The notes under the pieces: model-generated | What the model saw: only the letters and a program-made list of their open reading frames with translations | Database searches by the model: none | Told to the model about the DNA's origin: nothing | Shown: piece after piece, positions 45,790 through 57,650 of the stretch | Layout: every line of letters starts with the position of its first letter | Position numbering within the stretch: position 1 is the stretch's first letter | Position numbers and translations under genes: made by a program | Source of the DNA: Gerris lacustris | Lineage: Eukaryota > Arthropoda > Insecta > Hemiptera > Gerridae | Direction: 5' to 3' | Length of the DNA: 64,000 nucleotides | NCBI GenBank assembly: GCA_951217055.1 | Contig: OX578276.1 | Span: forward strand, 117,498,979 to 117,562,978

Positions 45790-46640
45790 TTAAAATTAGT
45801 GGTGTGTACTAACTCAAGTTTGTACGACTATCTGAGAAAGTTAGACATGGCTCTCATCTACAATTGTCTGAGAGTTAAGGTTCGCCTCTTATCTATAGAT
45901 AAAAACATTAGCGCTAGGCCTTTAAGTGGTACTAGTGAGGTTCTAGTAGATCCATCTCCACCAAAGGCACTATTTGTCACTGCAATTCATATTCTTCTGG
46001 CCACTTTACAACATAATATATCCTGCTGTTTACTGCAAACGTATGGCACAGCTTAGAGCTAATATTGGCTTGATTCAGGAGCCCTAGGATTTAAGGGGCA
46101 TGTGCGTGGATGGCATCACTGGTGGTTTCTTTTTCTGCTCTACTAACGGTGTATCTCCAAGGTCTGCATTCTTATTAAGAATGTACTCATCCCACAGTTT
46201 TGTGACAGGGATTTAGTTGCTGTTAAACTAGACGGGAGTCAGATGGGATTAGAAGGAAGAAACATTTTGGTCTGTTCCCTGTATTTTTCTTATGACTCTT
46301 CTGAACCTCCACCTAGAGCTATTTTAATGGACTTGGTTTATATTTGTAGTGATAGTGGTCTTTTCCTCTTGGTTGGGAGTGATGCTAGTGCTCCCACTTT
46401 GGTATGGGGTAGTAGCGATACCAACCCAAGAGGAAGAGCATTACTTTAATATCTGTCAAGCTCTATGCTCTATATTTTAAACCTTAGAGCCGTTCCAACC
46501 TACTTCAAAAGTGGTTAATGGACATATCTTTCTGCACTCACGATCTTGTGTCCAGAGTCATGGATTGATATGGGACACTATCCAAAAAGCCTCATAGAAA
46601 CCGAGAAGTTCATCCCTAGTTTCACTAAACTTTAATTAAA
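45790..46640 (+). pseudogene. LINE AP-endonuclease domain, inverted relative to the neighbouring RT
   Basis: Plus-strand pieces read RMAQLRANIGLIQEP (about 46040-46085), DGITGGFFFCSTNG, then RDLVAVKLDGSQMGLEGRNI, LVCSLYFSYDSSEPPP, LLVGSDASAPTLVWGSSDTN (46208-46430), YLSSSMLYILN, and a HDLVSRVMDW-like block near 46545. These are the consecutive motifs of the endonuclease of I/R1-group LINEs (QEP, SDxN catalytic region). Frameshifts and stops are present. It stands head to head with the minus-strand RT of the same general group. In intact elements this domain nicks the target to prime reverse transcription. Confidence 0.82.
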
Positions 46641-46919
46641 GCTTAAAAAAGCAAGCTATGGTCTGAATATTCATACTTAGAAAATCTCAGTTCCCGGGTA
46701 GAATAGTCGTCTCCTAATCAACGGTGAGAATTTCTCCTCCAACTAACTCCAGCTTTAGAAGTTTTAACAGGATTTTAGCAAGGTTTTAGTAAGTTTCCTT
46801 CCTCTTGATATGTTTCTTCGATATGAAGCAATGATGTCGGCATAACGACTTCACTGTGCAGGCCTGTGGCAAGGCTATAACAGCCGTAGAGGCCATGAAG
46901 CTGTGTGACAGTCTCTTGT

Positions 46920-47330
46920 GAAGAAGTGCCCTGCAGCAGCCAGCATTGATACAAGATTATACTGTACCGTATTGGAACTTCAGCAACTGGAGTTATTCAA
47001 AAAGTTGTCCACAGTCTTCCAAGCTGAGATCTTTGCAATCCTTCCTTCAAATCAAGTGATTCTGAAGAAGAATGAGTCAGGAAAACTGGTTTACTACAGA
47101 TTTGCTCGGTCAATCAGGCTGCTATAAAGTCTTTGGCTGTTCCGAGATTCAAAAGGTCTCTTGATGATCCATCCACCATGACCAGGGTCAGTGAGCACAT
47201 GAGGAACTCGGACTTTCTTCGCTCATCTCCAGGATACAAGACAACAACATGAACATCAAGAAGTGGTGTTGATACACTTTACAGCCAAAGGTCCCAAACT
47301 TAATTCTTTGGAGGGTCTGGAGATTCAGTG
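46920..47330 (+). pseudogene. LINE RNase H fragment
   Basis: TVFQAEIFAI near 47008-47037 and NQAAIKSLAVPRFK at 47111-47152 match the middle of LINE RNase H domains, where DSQAAIKAL is usual. The catalytic Asp before SQ is not readable here. Stops interrupt every frame. It may belong to the plus-strand element whose endonuclease lies upstream, with the RT deleted, or to another copy. Confidence 0.5.
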
Positions 47331-47345
47331 AAGCCTGGTAAATTA

Positions 47346-47780
47346 GGGGGGGGGGGCATGTTCCTTAATTAGAGGGGAGAGAGTGGATCTTCTATACTGC
47401 TAGCAGTGCTAAAAGATATTTCCAGTCCGTTTTTTGTCTCTCATATGACTTCACGACTGTGTTTTCCTTTACCTTTTACAGGCAATTAATTTTATTTATT
47501 TTTTTTTTTTTATAATAATTTTATGAATTATTTAAATTTTCACCTCCCTGCATTTTTTTTATTCTCATAGAGGTCAATTTATTATATCAGTTTTTATTTT
47601 ATTTTTTTGCACATTACTCAATTATGATTAATTAATTTTACTAATCTATATTACTTTTTTAATCATATTATTTTATTCTATTCTGTTTATTCAATTTTCC
47701 CTTCCTTTTATATTTACTCATTTTATTGTTAACTGTAATTTTATTTTAACCTTTTCGAATTCTTATTTTTACACTGTGTC
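47346..47780. other. T-rich low-complexity DNA
   Basis: An 11-G run at 47346-47356 is followed by AT/T-rich sequence. No gene. Confidence 0.4.
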
Positions 47781-48427
47781 TTTTTACTTTCTCATATAAA
47801 GAGAAAGTATTGTGATGGCGCGAAAATTCGATTTTGAGATTTTGATGGATTTACACGTTTTGAGGTCCCCTGAGTCCAAAAAAGTGGTTTTTAAAAAATG
47901 TCTGTCCGTCGTCTGTCGTCTGTCGTCTGTCGTCTGTCGTCTGTCGTCTGTCGTCTGTGCAGACGCCTGGAGCCTAAACTACTGGGCCGATTTTGACGAA
48001 ATTTGGCATACATGTTAAGAAAAATCATACCCCGAGGCGAAATCGAGAAATGAATTTTAGCTCTAAATTTGGGGGCGCTACCCCCCAAAAACTCTGAAAA
48101 AACATGAAAAAAAAATATTTCTCGAAAACGGTTCCGACGATTTTGATTAAAAAATTCTAAAATGTAGTCCATTTGAATACGAATCCAACGATATAAGCCG
48201 TTTTCCCGGGAAAAATCTAGTTCCTGAGATATTAGCTTAAAACGCGGACGGAGAGAGCCCGGGTTCGATTCCCCGCCCAGGAGAAGTTATTTTTATGATA
48301 CATTTTGATGAAATGTTCAATAATATTTAAATGTATATTTGAAAACTAATAAATGGAAACACTGGGCTAAGTAATTATAAACTCGTATATGAGAAATTTT
48401 GTCTGAGTTGTCTCGGACCGATTTTTA
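47781..48427 (-). repeat. Repeat family B, full inverted copy
   Basis: Reverse complement of the 30250-30860 block from end to end. It includes the tRNA-like B box (GGGTTCGATTCCCC at 48261-48274), the CCGGGAAAAATCTAGTTCC block and a GTCTGTC tandem at 47900-47960 that is longer than in the other copy. Confidence 0.85.
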
Positions 48428-48560
48428 TATAGTACTTAAATAACCTTATTTATACTGTTATTGTAGGCACTGATGATGCCCGAGAGGCCGACAGCTGGTT
48501 TTGGAAATTAAGCGCTGTTAGAAGTTTGTAATAAACATTTTTGTTTGGTTGTCTTCTTCT
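48428..48560 (+). repeat. Penelope-like 3' tail fragment (inference)
   Basis: CTGATGATGCCCGAGAGGCC at 48470-48489, followed by GACAGC, recalls the CTGANGATG hairpin at the end of the Penelope remnant (59138). It is followed by AATAAACATTTTTGTTTGG. There is no coding part next to it. Confidence 0.3.
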
Positions 48561-48839
48561 TCTAGAACTTAAGCCCACTCCTAAACCTCCAAGAGAAACC
48601 CTAATTAACGAGCATGTAGACTGGTAGTTTTTATAAAGCTATACTAATTGACAGACTTGACTTAAAAACTCTATTAAAGACTTTCAACGAGATAAACCTT
48701 ACTGGACAGACTTTAACCGAGACAGTACACTACTCGTTATGGAGAGCGACTACTCCTTGCAGGACAAAATTGACGACTTTCGACCCTCACTTACCCCGAC
48801 GATAGGACGATAATAACAGAAAAACAATACATATGCTAG

Positions 48840-49560
48840 AGCTATATGAAAACAGACTCGCTACCCTACTCAATACACATAATTATAAATAAAGCCCCAG
48901 GTTACGATTTCATCGCTTCAAATATCCTAAAACAACTTCCCAAGAAAGAAATCCTCTACCCAACCCAAAGCCACAACCCTGTTCTCCAAACTACCGACTT
49001 TCCTACTACTTGGAAATTTGAAAAAATAATAATGGCCCCTAAACCTTCAAAACCTCCTCACATTTCCACCTCCTACAGATCTATCAGTCTTATTCCTGTC
49101 GGGGGTGAAATTCTAGAAAAAAAAATACTCCTTGGCCGTATTTACCCCATTTATACCTAATATAATCCTGAATCATCAACTAGGTTTCCGATCTTTTCAT
49201 TCAACCATTAAAAAATGTCACAGAGTTGTAGATATCATCTCATCTACTGTTAAAGCGGAAAAATGTCTGCTCTGCTGTCTTCATAGATGAAGCTCAAGCT
49301 TTTGATAGGGTCCGGCACGCTGGCTCAAAAACTCAAGGGTGACCTTCCATTTACCTATTACCTCATCCTTAAATAATATTTAGCAAACCTTTCTTACCAT
49401 GTTTCCTCTAACCTCTCAACATCTTCCATTTACCCCATAAATGCAGGAGTACCCTAAGGTAGCATCCTCGCTCTTTTCTTATACAATATTTGTATCTATA
49501 ATATTCCTCAACATCTCTCTACCATCCTTGTTTCCTTCGTGATAAATGTATACTCTCGAT
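48840..49560 (+). pseudogene. Jockey-type LINE reverse transcriptase, decayed
   Basis: KAPGYDFIASNILKQLPKK (48891-48947), FPTTWKFEKIIMAPKPSKPP, SYRSISLIPVGGEILEKK, a KCHRVVDI-like block near 49215, then FIDEAQAFD-like and AGVP-GSILALFLYNI (about 49445-49495) follow the RT order of Jockey-clade LINEs. The frame is open to about 49160, then breaks repeatedly. This is a different copy from the one at 8480-9690 but of the same group. The endonuclease and the C-terminus are missing. Confidence 0.82.
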
Positions 49561-51644
49561 CCATAAATCTATTATTAAAATATATATATATACATATATT
49601 ATTAATAATAAAATTATTATATCTATTGCGTCTGATCCTATTCAAGAACGTCTCTATCTTCTTTAAATATGGCTAAACTAATATAGAATAAAAATAAATG
49701 AAAGTAAAAGTAGGACCGGTGGCGACAGACGCAGATATACGTTAAAAGCTTGATAGGTTAACGGTTTACGACATTGTAAAACTGTCAATCCCAATCCAAA
49801 TTATTTGACCCAAATGAAAGAATCCCAATTAAAAATTAGTTAAGTTTAAATAAAACTTATGCATTCTCGAGATCTACGTACGAAGAGAACTACGAGTGAT
49901 GCGAAACCAAATTTAATTAATTTCTCTTCCTTTTAAACAGTCATCTTCCAAAAAACAGCTTTGTATATTTATTAATTGTAATCTATTATTGATTGCATCA
50001 GATAGCGATTGGTATGACATTGTTTCGTTATTTCCTCGGCACATAACAATGGCAACTTTTTGAATCAGTTGGTGCTACTTTTATATTGAAACAAAATATT
50101 TATATTGTTTATGAGATGCATGCATGTTTTATTTAACACAAATAAACATGTTAATTTAGATAAGCATTTCATTATTTTAAATTTAATTTCTGAAGAGTAT
50201 TCAAATTTTATTTTATAGTTAATTAGTCATTTAACATTAATATCGATATAGCAATTCAAGCAAATCAAAATGCACTGAATGACATTGTGAAATCTATATA
50301 AGCCATTTTATTCTTAGTATCAGTTTTGAGGTATCCTCATCATTCATGAATATTTCAATAAACGTATTCCAAAGAGAGAATATATTCGATTCTTTAGAAT
50401 TCCTATTGTTGACATGATTCATGTATGTTCGAGTACCTTAACAAAAGGATTTGATTACAGATATTTTTCTAGGGTACATATCGTACAAAAAAGGAAGTAA
50501 AAACCTCCAGATCTTGATAAAGGAAAGGAAACAATGAAGACTCTGGCAAATCATTAAAGATTTTCCTTCTTCGGAAAACCAAACTATCCTGGAAGGTTTT
50601 CTTCCTATACAAAAGAGAAAGAAAGGGAAGAAAAATAAAAGGAATTCTTTGGAAGTCGTTGATTGTTGGACGGGAAGGGGAATTGTTAGATCCTGGGTGG
50701 GAAAAAGCGATGAATAATGAACGGAACAGACAGTGAAAACGCGGGAAATTTTCATTTACATTTGCCTGGGCTTCTTTTCTTAGGGCTTCATTAGTCAGCT
50801 CGACTACACTCGCCTTGCCTTTCTTTTCTTTTCACCCTCTTTATATTAAAAACAGTTACTTTTGCATTAAGTCGCCGCAGCGCTAGCCTGCCAACCCTGG
50901 CCTGGGTAAAGAAACAATGTCTTGTAACAGTTAACGACTAGGTGATTTCCCTCTCGGCTCCTAGACAGTAAATCACCTTCATTCATTTTCTTCAGACATC
51001 ATTTTATTTATCTTTTTCTCTTTTTCTTTAAGAAAAAACCAAAATACTAAAACAGAAGGACAATTAAATTTTTTTCTCTTCCATTTCGACACTTTGACTT
51101 TTCATTAACAACCTTTTTAAAAGGCATCTCGTACCTCGAGTTTAATTAAATAAAATATATGACTACTCACACTAATTTCTATTACATAATAAATTCAATA
51201 TCGTAATTTGCGTGTTTCCAGGGCAATGGCCGTTTACTGAATATAATTGCTTGTGTAAGTCAATTCTATAATCGTCTCTTAATGTTTTTAACTTGCTTAG
51301 CTTGCTAATTGACGAAAATAGTTCTATTGATAGTGTGTTGCCTTAGCAATTAACCGATTAATTAGTTTTGTCGCTTAAAAATGGTATTATGTTAGTAAGA
51401 AATTCTTAGTATTTAAACCAATTAAAAATGTTGGTAGTCATAAGAATCTATTAGAATTTTAAGAGTTTATCCTGATTCAATAATGCTAATTTGAGGGAGT
51501 AGGTTAAATGAATAATCTCTAATTCGATATTCCTAGGCCAATGCCACACGAGAGTCGTCCATAACAAGCATAGGCATTAAAATAGAGTAAGCAGATATAC
51601 GGAGGTGAACGGAAAAAACGATGGAGGTAAGGACGAAGTAGGCG
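49561..51644. other. Intergenic DNA, nothing recognised
   Basis: AT-rich. The 105-codon minus frame at 50438-50755 has no motif and a biased composition (Phe/Leu-rich), so I do not call it a gene. Confidence 0.4.
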
Positions 51645-52966
<1,322 letters not shown>

Positions 52967-52992
52967 TATATAATAACAAATATATTATATAC

Positions 52993-53159
52993 TGTCAAGG
53001 GTTTGCTAACCCGCATCTCATAATAATGTTTATTAATATTAGCCTGGGTTCTACGAGTGTATTGTGAGTAATCCCATGTTATGTGTTATGTTCACGACGT
53101 ATCAAAAATATACCAAAGTACTTGTTCAAAGTGTTAGTTTATTATGAAAATCCGTTACA
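52993..53159 (+). repeat. 5' LTR of the Ty3/gypsy element
   Basis: Starts TGTCAAGGG and ends CCGTTACA. Same length as, and no difference from, the 3' LTR. It is short for this group, and would hold the element promoter. Confidence 0.95.
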
Positions 53160-53174
53160 TGGTGCCGAAACCGG
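53160..53174 (+). promoter_or_regulatory. Primer-binding site
   Basis: TGGTGCCGAAACCGG directly follows the 5' LTR. It would pair with the 3' end of a host tRNA to prime minus-strand DNA synthesis. The tRNA identity is not established. Confidence 0.75.
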
Positions 53175-53267
53175 TTAATAAATAATAAAATCATCAAGTA
53201 TAATCGTAAAATTCGTGTTACGTGTTAGCATCGGAAAAATCACATCCGCGTCCAACGCTGGTTCACG

Positions 53268-55364
53268 ATGGCGTCATATTCATTACGTCCTCCGTCCCCT
53301 TTAGTATTAAAAAAAGGAGAAGATTCCAGCGAGGATTGGAAAAAGTGGCTCCAGCAATGGACATGGTATGCCACAGCCACAAAATTGACGAAAGAAGAGG
53401 AGGAGATACAGATTGCAACTTTTATGACGGCAATTGGACCGGACGCGGCGTCTTTATACAATGGCTTCACGTTTCTACCTGTTGAAAAAGGTAAGCTAAA
53501 AGTGATTATCTCTAAGTTTGAAGAACATTTTGTTCCTAAAATAAATATCACATACGAGCGATATATATTTAACAGATTGGTTCAACTTGAGGGTCAAACA
53601 TTTGAGGAGTTCTTGGCCCAAATTCTTTCAAAAAGTAAATCGTGTGATTTTGGGGATCTAGTTGATGGCCTAATACGAGACAAAATCGTCCATGGCATCA
53701 GGGATTCAAAGATAAGAGAACGGCTTTTAACAGAGACCGACTTAACTTATGATAAAACAGTTAGCATCTGCCGGTCCATGGAGTTGACAAAGAATCAACT
53801 GTCACATATGGACGGCTGTGATTCTGCTTCAAAAGTGGAAGCTATCAGAAAGCAACTGAACATTAATTGTAACAGGTGCGGTACCCAACACAAACCAAGG
53901 AAATGCCCTGCTTACAACTCAATATGTAATTTTTGTTCTAAAAAAGGACATTATGCTTCAGTGTGCTTTTCTAAAAAGGACTCCACTGCTAATCCGAAAT
54001 CAAATATTGGTAAAAATAAAAAGGTGTCACTAATGGATGTAGTAGGTACAGAGAACGATGAAGAGAAATGCTTTTGTATATCCTCACTTCAAACTTGTGT
54101 CAACAGTCACAAAAGTAAATGGTTAGAGTCATTAAGGCTTCCGAATAATCTAGTTGTCAAGTTCAAGCTGGACACAGGTGCGGAAGTTAATACACTTCCA
54201 CTAACAATTGCCAAAAGATCAGGGTTTAAGATATTGAAAACTAAAATAAAATTAGTTTCCTATTCTAACCATAAAATAGATGTATATGGGGAAACGCAGG
54301 CAGCGGTCTCCTCAAGGAAAGGCCAGGCCAAATTAAAATTTATAATCCTGGATACAGACAAGTACCAGCCTGTATTAGGGGCTGAAAGTTGTGTGAGCCT
54401 AGGATTTATCACCAGGCTTGATGTAATACAATCACAAACACAAAAACCTGAAGCACATATATCAGAGATAGGATGTTTAAAAGGGTTCAAGTATGAAATA
54501 GACCTAGTAGAAAACCCTCAACTGCCAATCGTACCACCCCGCCGCATTCCATATTCTATTAGAGATGCCGTTAAAAAAGAATTGGACAGAATGGTAGAAA
54601 ACAAAATAATAACTCCAGTTGATGAGCCGACACCAGCTGTCTCTCCAATGGTGGTCGTAAGAGCAAAAGGAAAAATTAGAATTTGCATTGATCCCTCAGA
54701 ATTAAACCGTAATCTTAAAAGAAGACCCCACCCTTTGAACACTATGGAAGAAATATCCTCTAGACTCCATGGATCCCAGTGGTACACTGTTTTAGATTGT
54801 ATTAAGGGATTCTGGCAGCTGGAAGTCACGGACAGGACGTCTCGTTATCTAACCTTCTCAACGCCATGGGGTAGGTATAGGTGCTTGCGTTTACCTTTTG
54901 GACTTTCATCTGCTCCTGAAATTTTCCAAAAAATCATGTGTAGAGTTTTGATTGGCATTGAAGGAGTGGAGATTGCTATGGATGATATATTAATTTATGC
55001 TCCATCCTTAGCAATATTAAGGAATCGTACTGATAAAGTTCTGGCAGCATTAGAAAAGGCTGGCCTGAAACTCAATAATGATAAATGCAGGTATGAGGTT
55101 CGTGAGGCAAAGTTTCTGGGACACATAATATCTCCTCAAGGTCTTCTCGCTGATCCGGAGAAGGTAGATGCCATAAACAGGTTACAGACCCCTACTTCTG
55201 TTGTAGAGCTTCAGAGATTTTTAGGCTGTGTTACTTATATGGGAAAGTTTATTCCTAATCTAGCAGGTCTTACAGCACCATTGCGAGAACTTCTAGTAAA
55301 GGGAGTTGAATTTGTTTGGAGTCCCCACAACAAGAGGCATTTAAAAAGATTAAAAATGTTTTAA
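53268..55364 (+). CDS. Ty3/gypsy Gag-protease-reverse transcriptase (frame broken after RT)
   Basis: 698 codons from the first ATG after the primer-binding site. Residues 1-190 are gag-like (WKKWLQQWTWYATATKL and a YERYIFNRLVQLEGQTFEEF block). CCHC-type knuckles follow at about 200-235 (CNFCSKKGHYASVC is canonical). The aspartic protease DTGAEVNTLP is at about 302. The RT begins near 425 (IPYSIRDAVKKEL), with CIDPSELNRNLKRR, VLDCIKGFWQLEV, LPFGLSSAPEIFQ and the catalytic AMDDILIYA near 570; this xMDD form is common in animal Ty3 elements. The last ~12 residues are out of family, because the frame shifts near 55330. Gag and pol share one frame. Confidence 0.95.
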   Translation: MASYSLRPPSPLVLKKGEDSSEDWKKWLQQWTWYATATKLTKEEEEIQIATFMTAIGPDAASLYNGFTFLPVEKGKLKVIISKFEEHFVPKINITYERYIFNRLVQLEGQTFEEFLAQILSKSKSCDFGDLVDGLIRDKIVHGIRDSKIRERLLTETDLTYDKTVSICRSMELTKNQLSHMDGCDSASKVEAIRKQLNINCNRCGTQHKPRKCPAYNSICNFCSKKGHYASVCFSKKDSTANPKSNIGKNKKVSLMDVVGTENDEEKCFCISSLQTCVNSHKSKWLESLRLPNNLVVKFKLDTGAEVNTLPLTIAKRSGFKILKTKIKLVSYSNHKIDVYGETQAAVSSRKGQAKLKFIILDTDKYQPVLGAESCVSLGFITRLDVIQSQTQKPEAHISEIGCLKGFKYEIDLVENPQLPIVPPRRIPYSIRDAVKKELDRMVENKIITPVDEPTPAVSPMVVVRAKGKIRICIDPSELNRNLKRRPHPLNTMEEISSRLHGSQWYTVLDCIKGFWQLEVTDRTSRYLTFSTPWGRYRCLRLPFGLSSAPEIFQKIMCRVLIGIEGVEIAMDDILIYAPSLAILRNRTDKVLAALEKAGLKLNNDKCRYEVREAKFLGHIISPQGLLADPEKVDAINRLQTPTSVVELQRFLGCVTYMGKFIPNLAGLTAPLRELLVKGVEFVWSPHNKRHLKRLKMF

Positions 55365-57310
55365 GCAATGCCCCTGTATTAAGCTATTACGATCCAAAAG
55401 CTCCAATTTTACTGTCTGTGGATGCAAGCAGTTTTGCATTAGGTGGTGTGTTAATGCAAAATGGCCGCCCTGTGGCTTATGCAGCTCGGTCTCTAACAGC
55501 ATCACAGAAAAATTATAGCCAAATTGAAAAAGAAGCCTTGGCGATCCAGTTCGGATGCAAGAAGTTTCATGTGTACTTATGGGGTCACTCAAACATTACG
55601 GTGGAAACAGATCATAAGCCACTTGAGGCGATTATGAAAAAACCTTTAATGGAAGCTCCAGCGAGATTACAGAGGATTTTATTGGAAATAATACCATATA
55701 ACCTGAAAGTACATTATGTTAAAGGTACGGAACTTCACATAGCTGACACTCTGAGTCGTGATTGTAAATTAGATCCAGAGCCTGAAACAGAGAGCCAGTT
55801 TGAAATACATACTGTCATTCCATTTTCAAGCGAAAAACTATCCTTACTTAAAGCTGAAATCAATTTGAATGAAGAACTACAATTACTGAAACATTATATT
55901 TTAAAAGGATGGCCAAAGGTTTCTACGGATCTACCAGAGTGCTTACTAAAATACTGGTCCTTTCGTGAACAACTGGCCATTTACCAAGATTTGATAGTAA
56001 AAGGTAACCGAATACTGATTCCACATAAAATGCGTTCTCTAGTACTAAGTCATCTTCATGCTGGCCACAAGGCAATCAATTCTACTCTACGTCTAGCAAG
56101 AGATTATGTGTTCTGGCCAGGAATGCAGCAAGACATAACTCAGTACATATCTGCTTGTGAGGTGTGTCAAAGAACTGGACGAGACAACCCTCAGGAGCCT
56201 ATTCACCTACATGATGTCCCTACAAGACCTTGGAGCCTGGTTGGTGCAGACCTCTTCGATTATGAAAAGAAACTATATTTACTGATAGCAGATAGCTACT
56301 CCGGGTTCTATGATTTTGTTTGCTTACATTCTGCAACTAGCTCGGCTGTAATCAAAGCTTTAAAAAACTGGTTTTCAGTTCATGGCATTCCAGATATACT
56401 ATTTTCGGACAATGGCCCTCAATTCTCTAGTCAAGAGTTTAAAAATTTTACAGAGAAGTGGAGTTTTAATCATAAAACATCAAGTCCTCATTTTCCCAGG
56501 TCTAACGGGTTAGTTGAACGATACATACAGGAAGCAAAAGGGTTATTAACTAGAGTAAACAAAAATTCTGAAGATATACACTTAGCCCTATTAGCGGTCC
56601 GAAATACACCACGGGAACGCCTGGGATCCCCAGTCCAGCGACTCATGGGTCGTCGAACTAGAACATTATTACCTACGGTTGATAAACTACTGAAGCCAAA
56701 AATTCTTCCTAATACTCACTCAGACTTACAGACTTCCAGGGCAGCATCAAAAAAATATGCTGATAAAAACAAACAGCCGTTGCCAAGGTATGAACCTGGT
56801 GATAAGATCCTCTATCGAACTGGCCACCGTCAGTGGGCCCCAGCTACGGTTGTAAGTCAAGCGGAGAAAACATCGTCATATATTATTTCTACACCTGATG
56901 GTCAGACATATAGAAGAAATCCTTGGTTTTTGAAACCTCATGCTACCCAGGATACACCTACCATTCCTAAAAGAAAGGCAGAGCTGAATAAGACAGTACC
57001 TTCAGATTCTCCCATGTTAATTCAGAGAACTGAAGAAGAATTATTAGAGAAAAAATCATCTGCTTCTCCTCTCAACAATGTAAGTAGTACAGATCCGTTT
57101 CTGCAGCTAGACAATTATGGATGCACTCCTCCACCAGCATGGACCGTTGACGGAAATGACTCAGCAAAAACACCCCAACAAAAGTCAAAATTACCATCAA
57201 CAGCACAAGAGGCAAGTTCGGTAGGAACACCCTCACTTAAACCAAAAACAATGGTGACAACCAGAAGTGGAAGAGAGGTTAAGCCTCCAAGGAGATTAAT
57301 TCTACAATAA
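55316..57310 (+). CDS. Ty3/gypsy RNase H and integrase (continuation of pol)
   Basis: 664 codons in the -1 frame relative to the previous one, overlapping it by 49 bases. The first ATG (55316) is an internal codon of the original pol, not a true start. RNase H: LSVDASSFALGGVLMQNGRP and ETDHKPL. Integrase zinc region: HLHAGHKAI ... CEVCQR. Catalytic core D,D,E: GADLFDY near residue 305, SDNGPQF near 365 and NGLVERYIQEAK near 400. A chromatin-like or GPY-type tail (YEPGDKILYRTGHRQWAPAT) follows, and the protein ends in a Ser/Thr/Pro-rich stretch with TTRSGREVKPPRR. The frame change near 55330, within the block joining RT to RNase H, is a one-base loss or a sequencing error, not a programmed site. 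As assembled, it would not be expressed with RT. Confidence 0.95.
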   Translation: MESPQQEAFKKIKNVLSNAPVLSYYDPKAPILLSVDASSFALGGVLMQNGRPVAYAARSLTASQKNYSQIEKEALAIQFGCKKFHVYLWGHSNITVETDHKPLEAIMKKPLMEAPARLQRILLEIIPYNLKVHYVKGTELHIADTLSRDCKLDPEPETESQFEIHTVIPFSSEKLSLLKAEINLNEELQLLKHYILKGWPKVSTDLPECLLKYWSFREQLAIYQDLIVKGNRILIPHKMRSLVLSHLHAGHKAINSTLRLARDYVFWPGMQQDITQYISACEVCQRTGRDNPQEPIHLHDVPTRPWSLVGADLFDYEKKLYLLIADSYSGFYDFVCLHSATSSAVIKALKNWFSVHGIPDILFSDNGPQFSSQEFKNFTEKWSFNHKTSSPHFPRSNGLVERYIQEAKGLLTRVNKNSEDIHLALLAVRNTPRERLGSPVQRLMGRRTRTLLPTVDKLLKPKILPNTHSDLQTSRAASKKYADKNKQPLPRYEPGDKILYRTGHRQWAPATVVSQAEKTSSYIISTPDGQTYRRNPWFLKPHATQDTPTIPKRKAELNKTVPSDSPMLIQRTEEELLEKKSSASPLNNVSSTDPFLQLDNYGCTPPPAWTVDGNDSAKTPQQKSKLPSTAQEASSVGTPSLKPKTMVTTRSGREVKPPRRLILQ

Positions 57311-57467
57311 AAAAAAAAATAATACAAATAGAGTATAAAGTTATTTTATTATGTTTGTTTGTTTTGTTTAAGTTTGTTAAATGATTGTGTTTAATTTCAT
57401 TTTAAAGTCATATATTTTATAAGAGTTTAGACTTTAAAATTCTTATTGTAAATTTAATTTCATCTTG

Positions 57468-57478
57468 AAAAAGGGGGA
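57468..57478 (+). promoter_or_regulatory. Polypurine tract
   Basis: AAAAAGGGGGA, one base before the TG of the 3' LTR. It primes plus-strand DNA synthesis in reverse transcription. Confidence 0.85.
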
Positions 57479-57645
57479 TGTCAAGGGTTTGCTAACCCGC
57501 ATCTCATAATAATGTTTATTAATATTAGCCTGGGTTCTACGAGTGTATTGTGAGTAATCCCATGTTATGTGTTATGTTCACGACGTATCAAAAATATACC
57601 AAAGTACTTGTTCAAAGTGTTAGTTTATTATGAAAATCCGTTACA
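57479..57645 (+). repeat. 3' LTR of the Ty3/gypsy element
   Basis: Identical by eye to 52993-53159 over 167 bp; followed by the TATAC duplication. Confidence 0.95.
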
Positions 57646-57650
57646 TATAC

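Larger units (their letters stand above)
52993..57645 (+). mobile_element. Ty3/gypsy LTR retrotransposon, near complete
   Basis: 4,653 bp with 167-bp LTRs (52993-53159 and 57479-57645) that are identical by eye, and a TATAC target duplication on each side (52988-52992 and 57646-57650). It has a primer-binding site right after the 5' LTR, a polypurine tract before the 3' LTR, gag-protease-RT, then RNase H-integrase. No env-like frame is present. Identical LTRs imply a recent insertion. The only clear lesion is one frame change near 55330. Confidence 0.96.

Noticed and set aside
47900..47960. CRISPR-like short repeats (GTCTGTC tandem)
   Set aside because: A head-to-tail microsatellite without spacers, inside a dispersed eukaryotic repeat; no CRISPR array exists in the window.
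50438..50755. 105-codon minus-strand frame
   Set aside because: No domain or motif, low-complexity hydrophobic composition, and nothing around it suggests a gene.
53240..53551. Antisense gene opposite the gypsy gag
   Set aside because: It is a shadow frame of well-supported gag coding on the plus strand.
55316..55364. Programmed frameshift between the two gypsy frames
   Set aside because: It lies between RT and RNase H rather than between gag and pol, and residues after the shift in the first frame do not match the family, so a mutation or sequencing error fits better.
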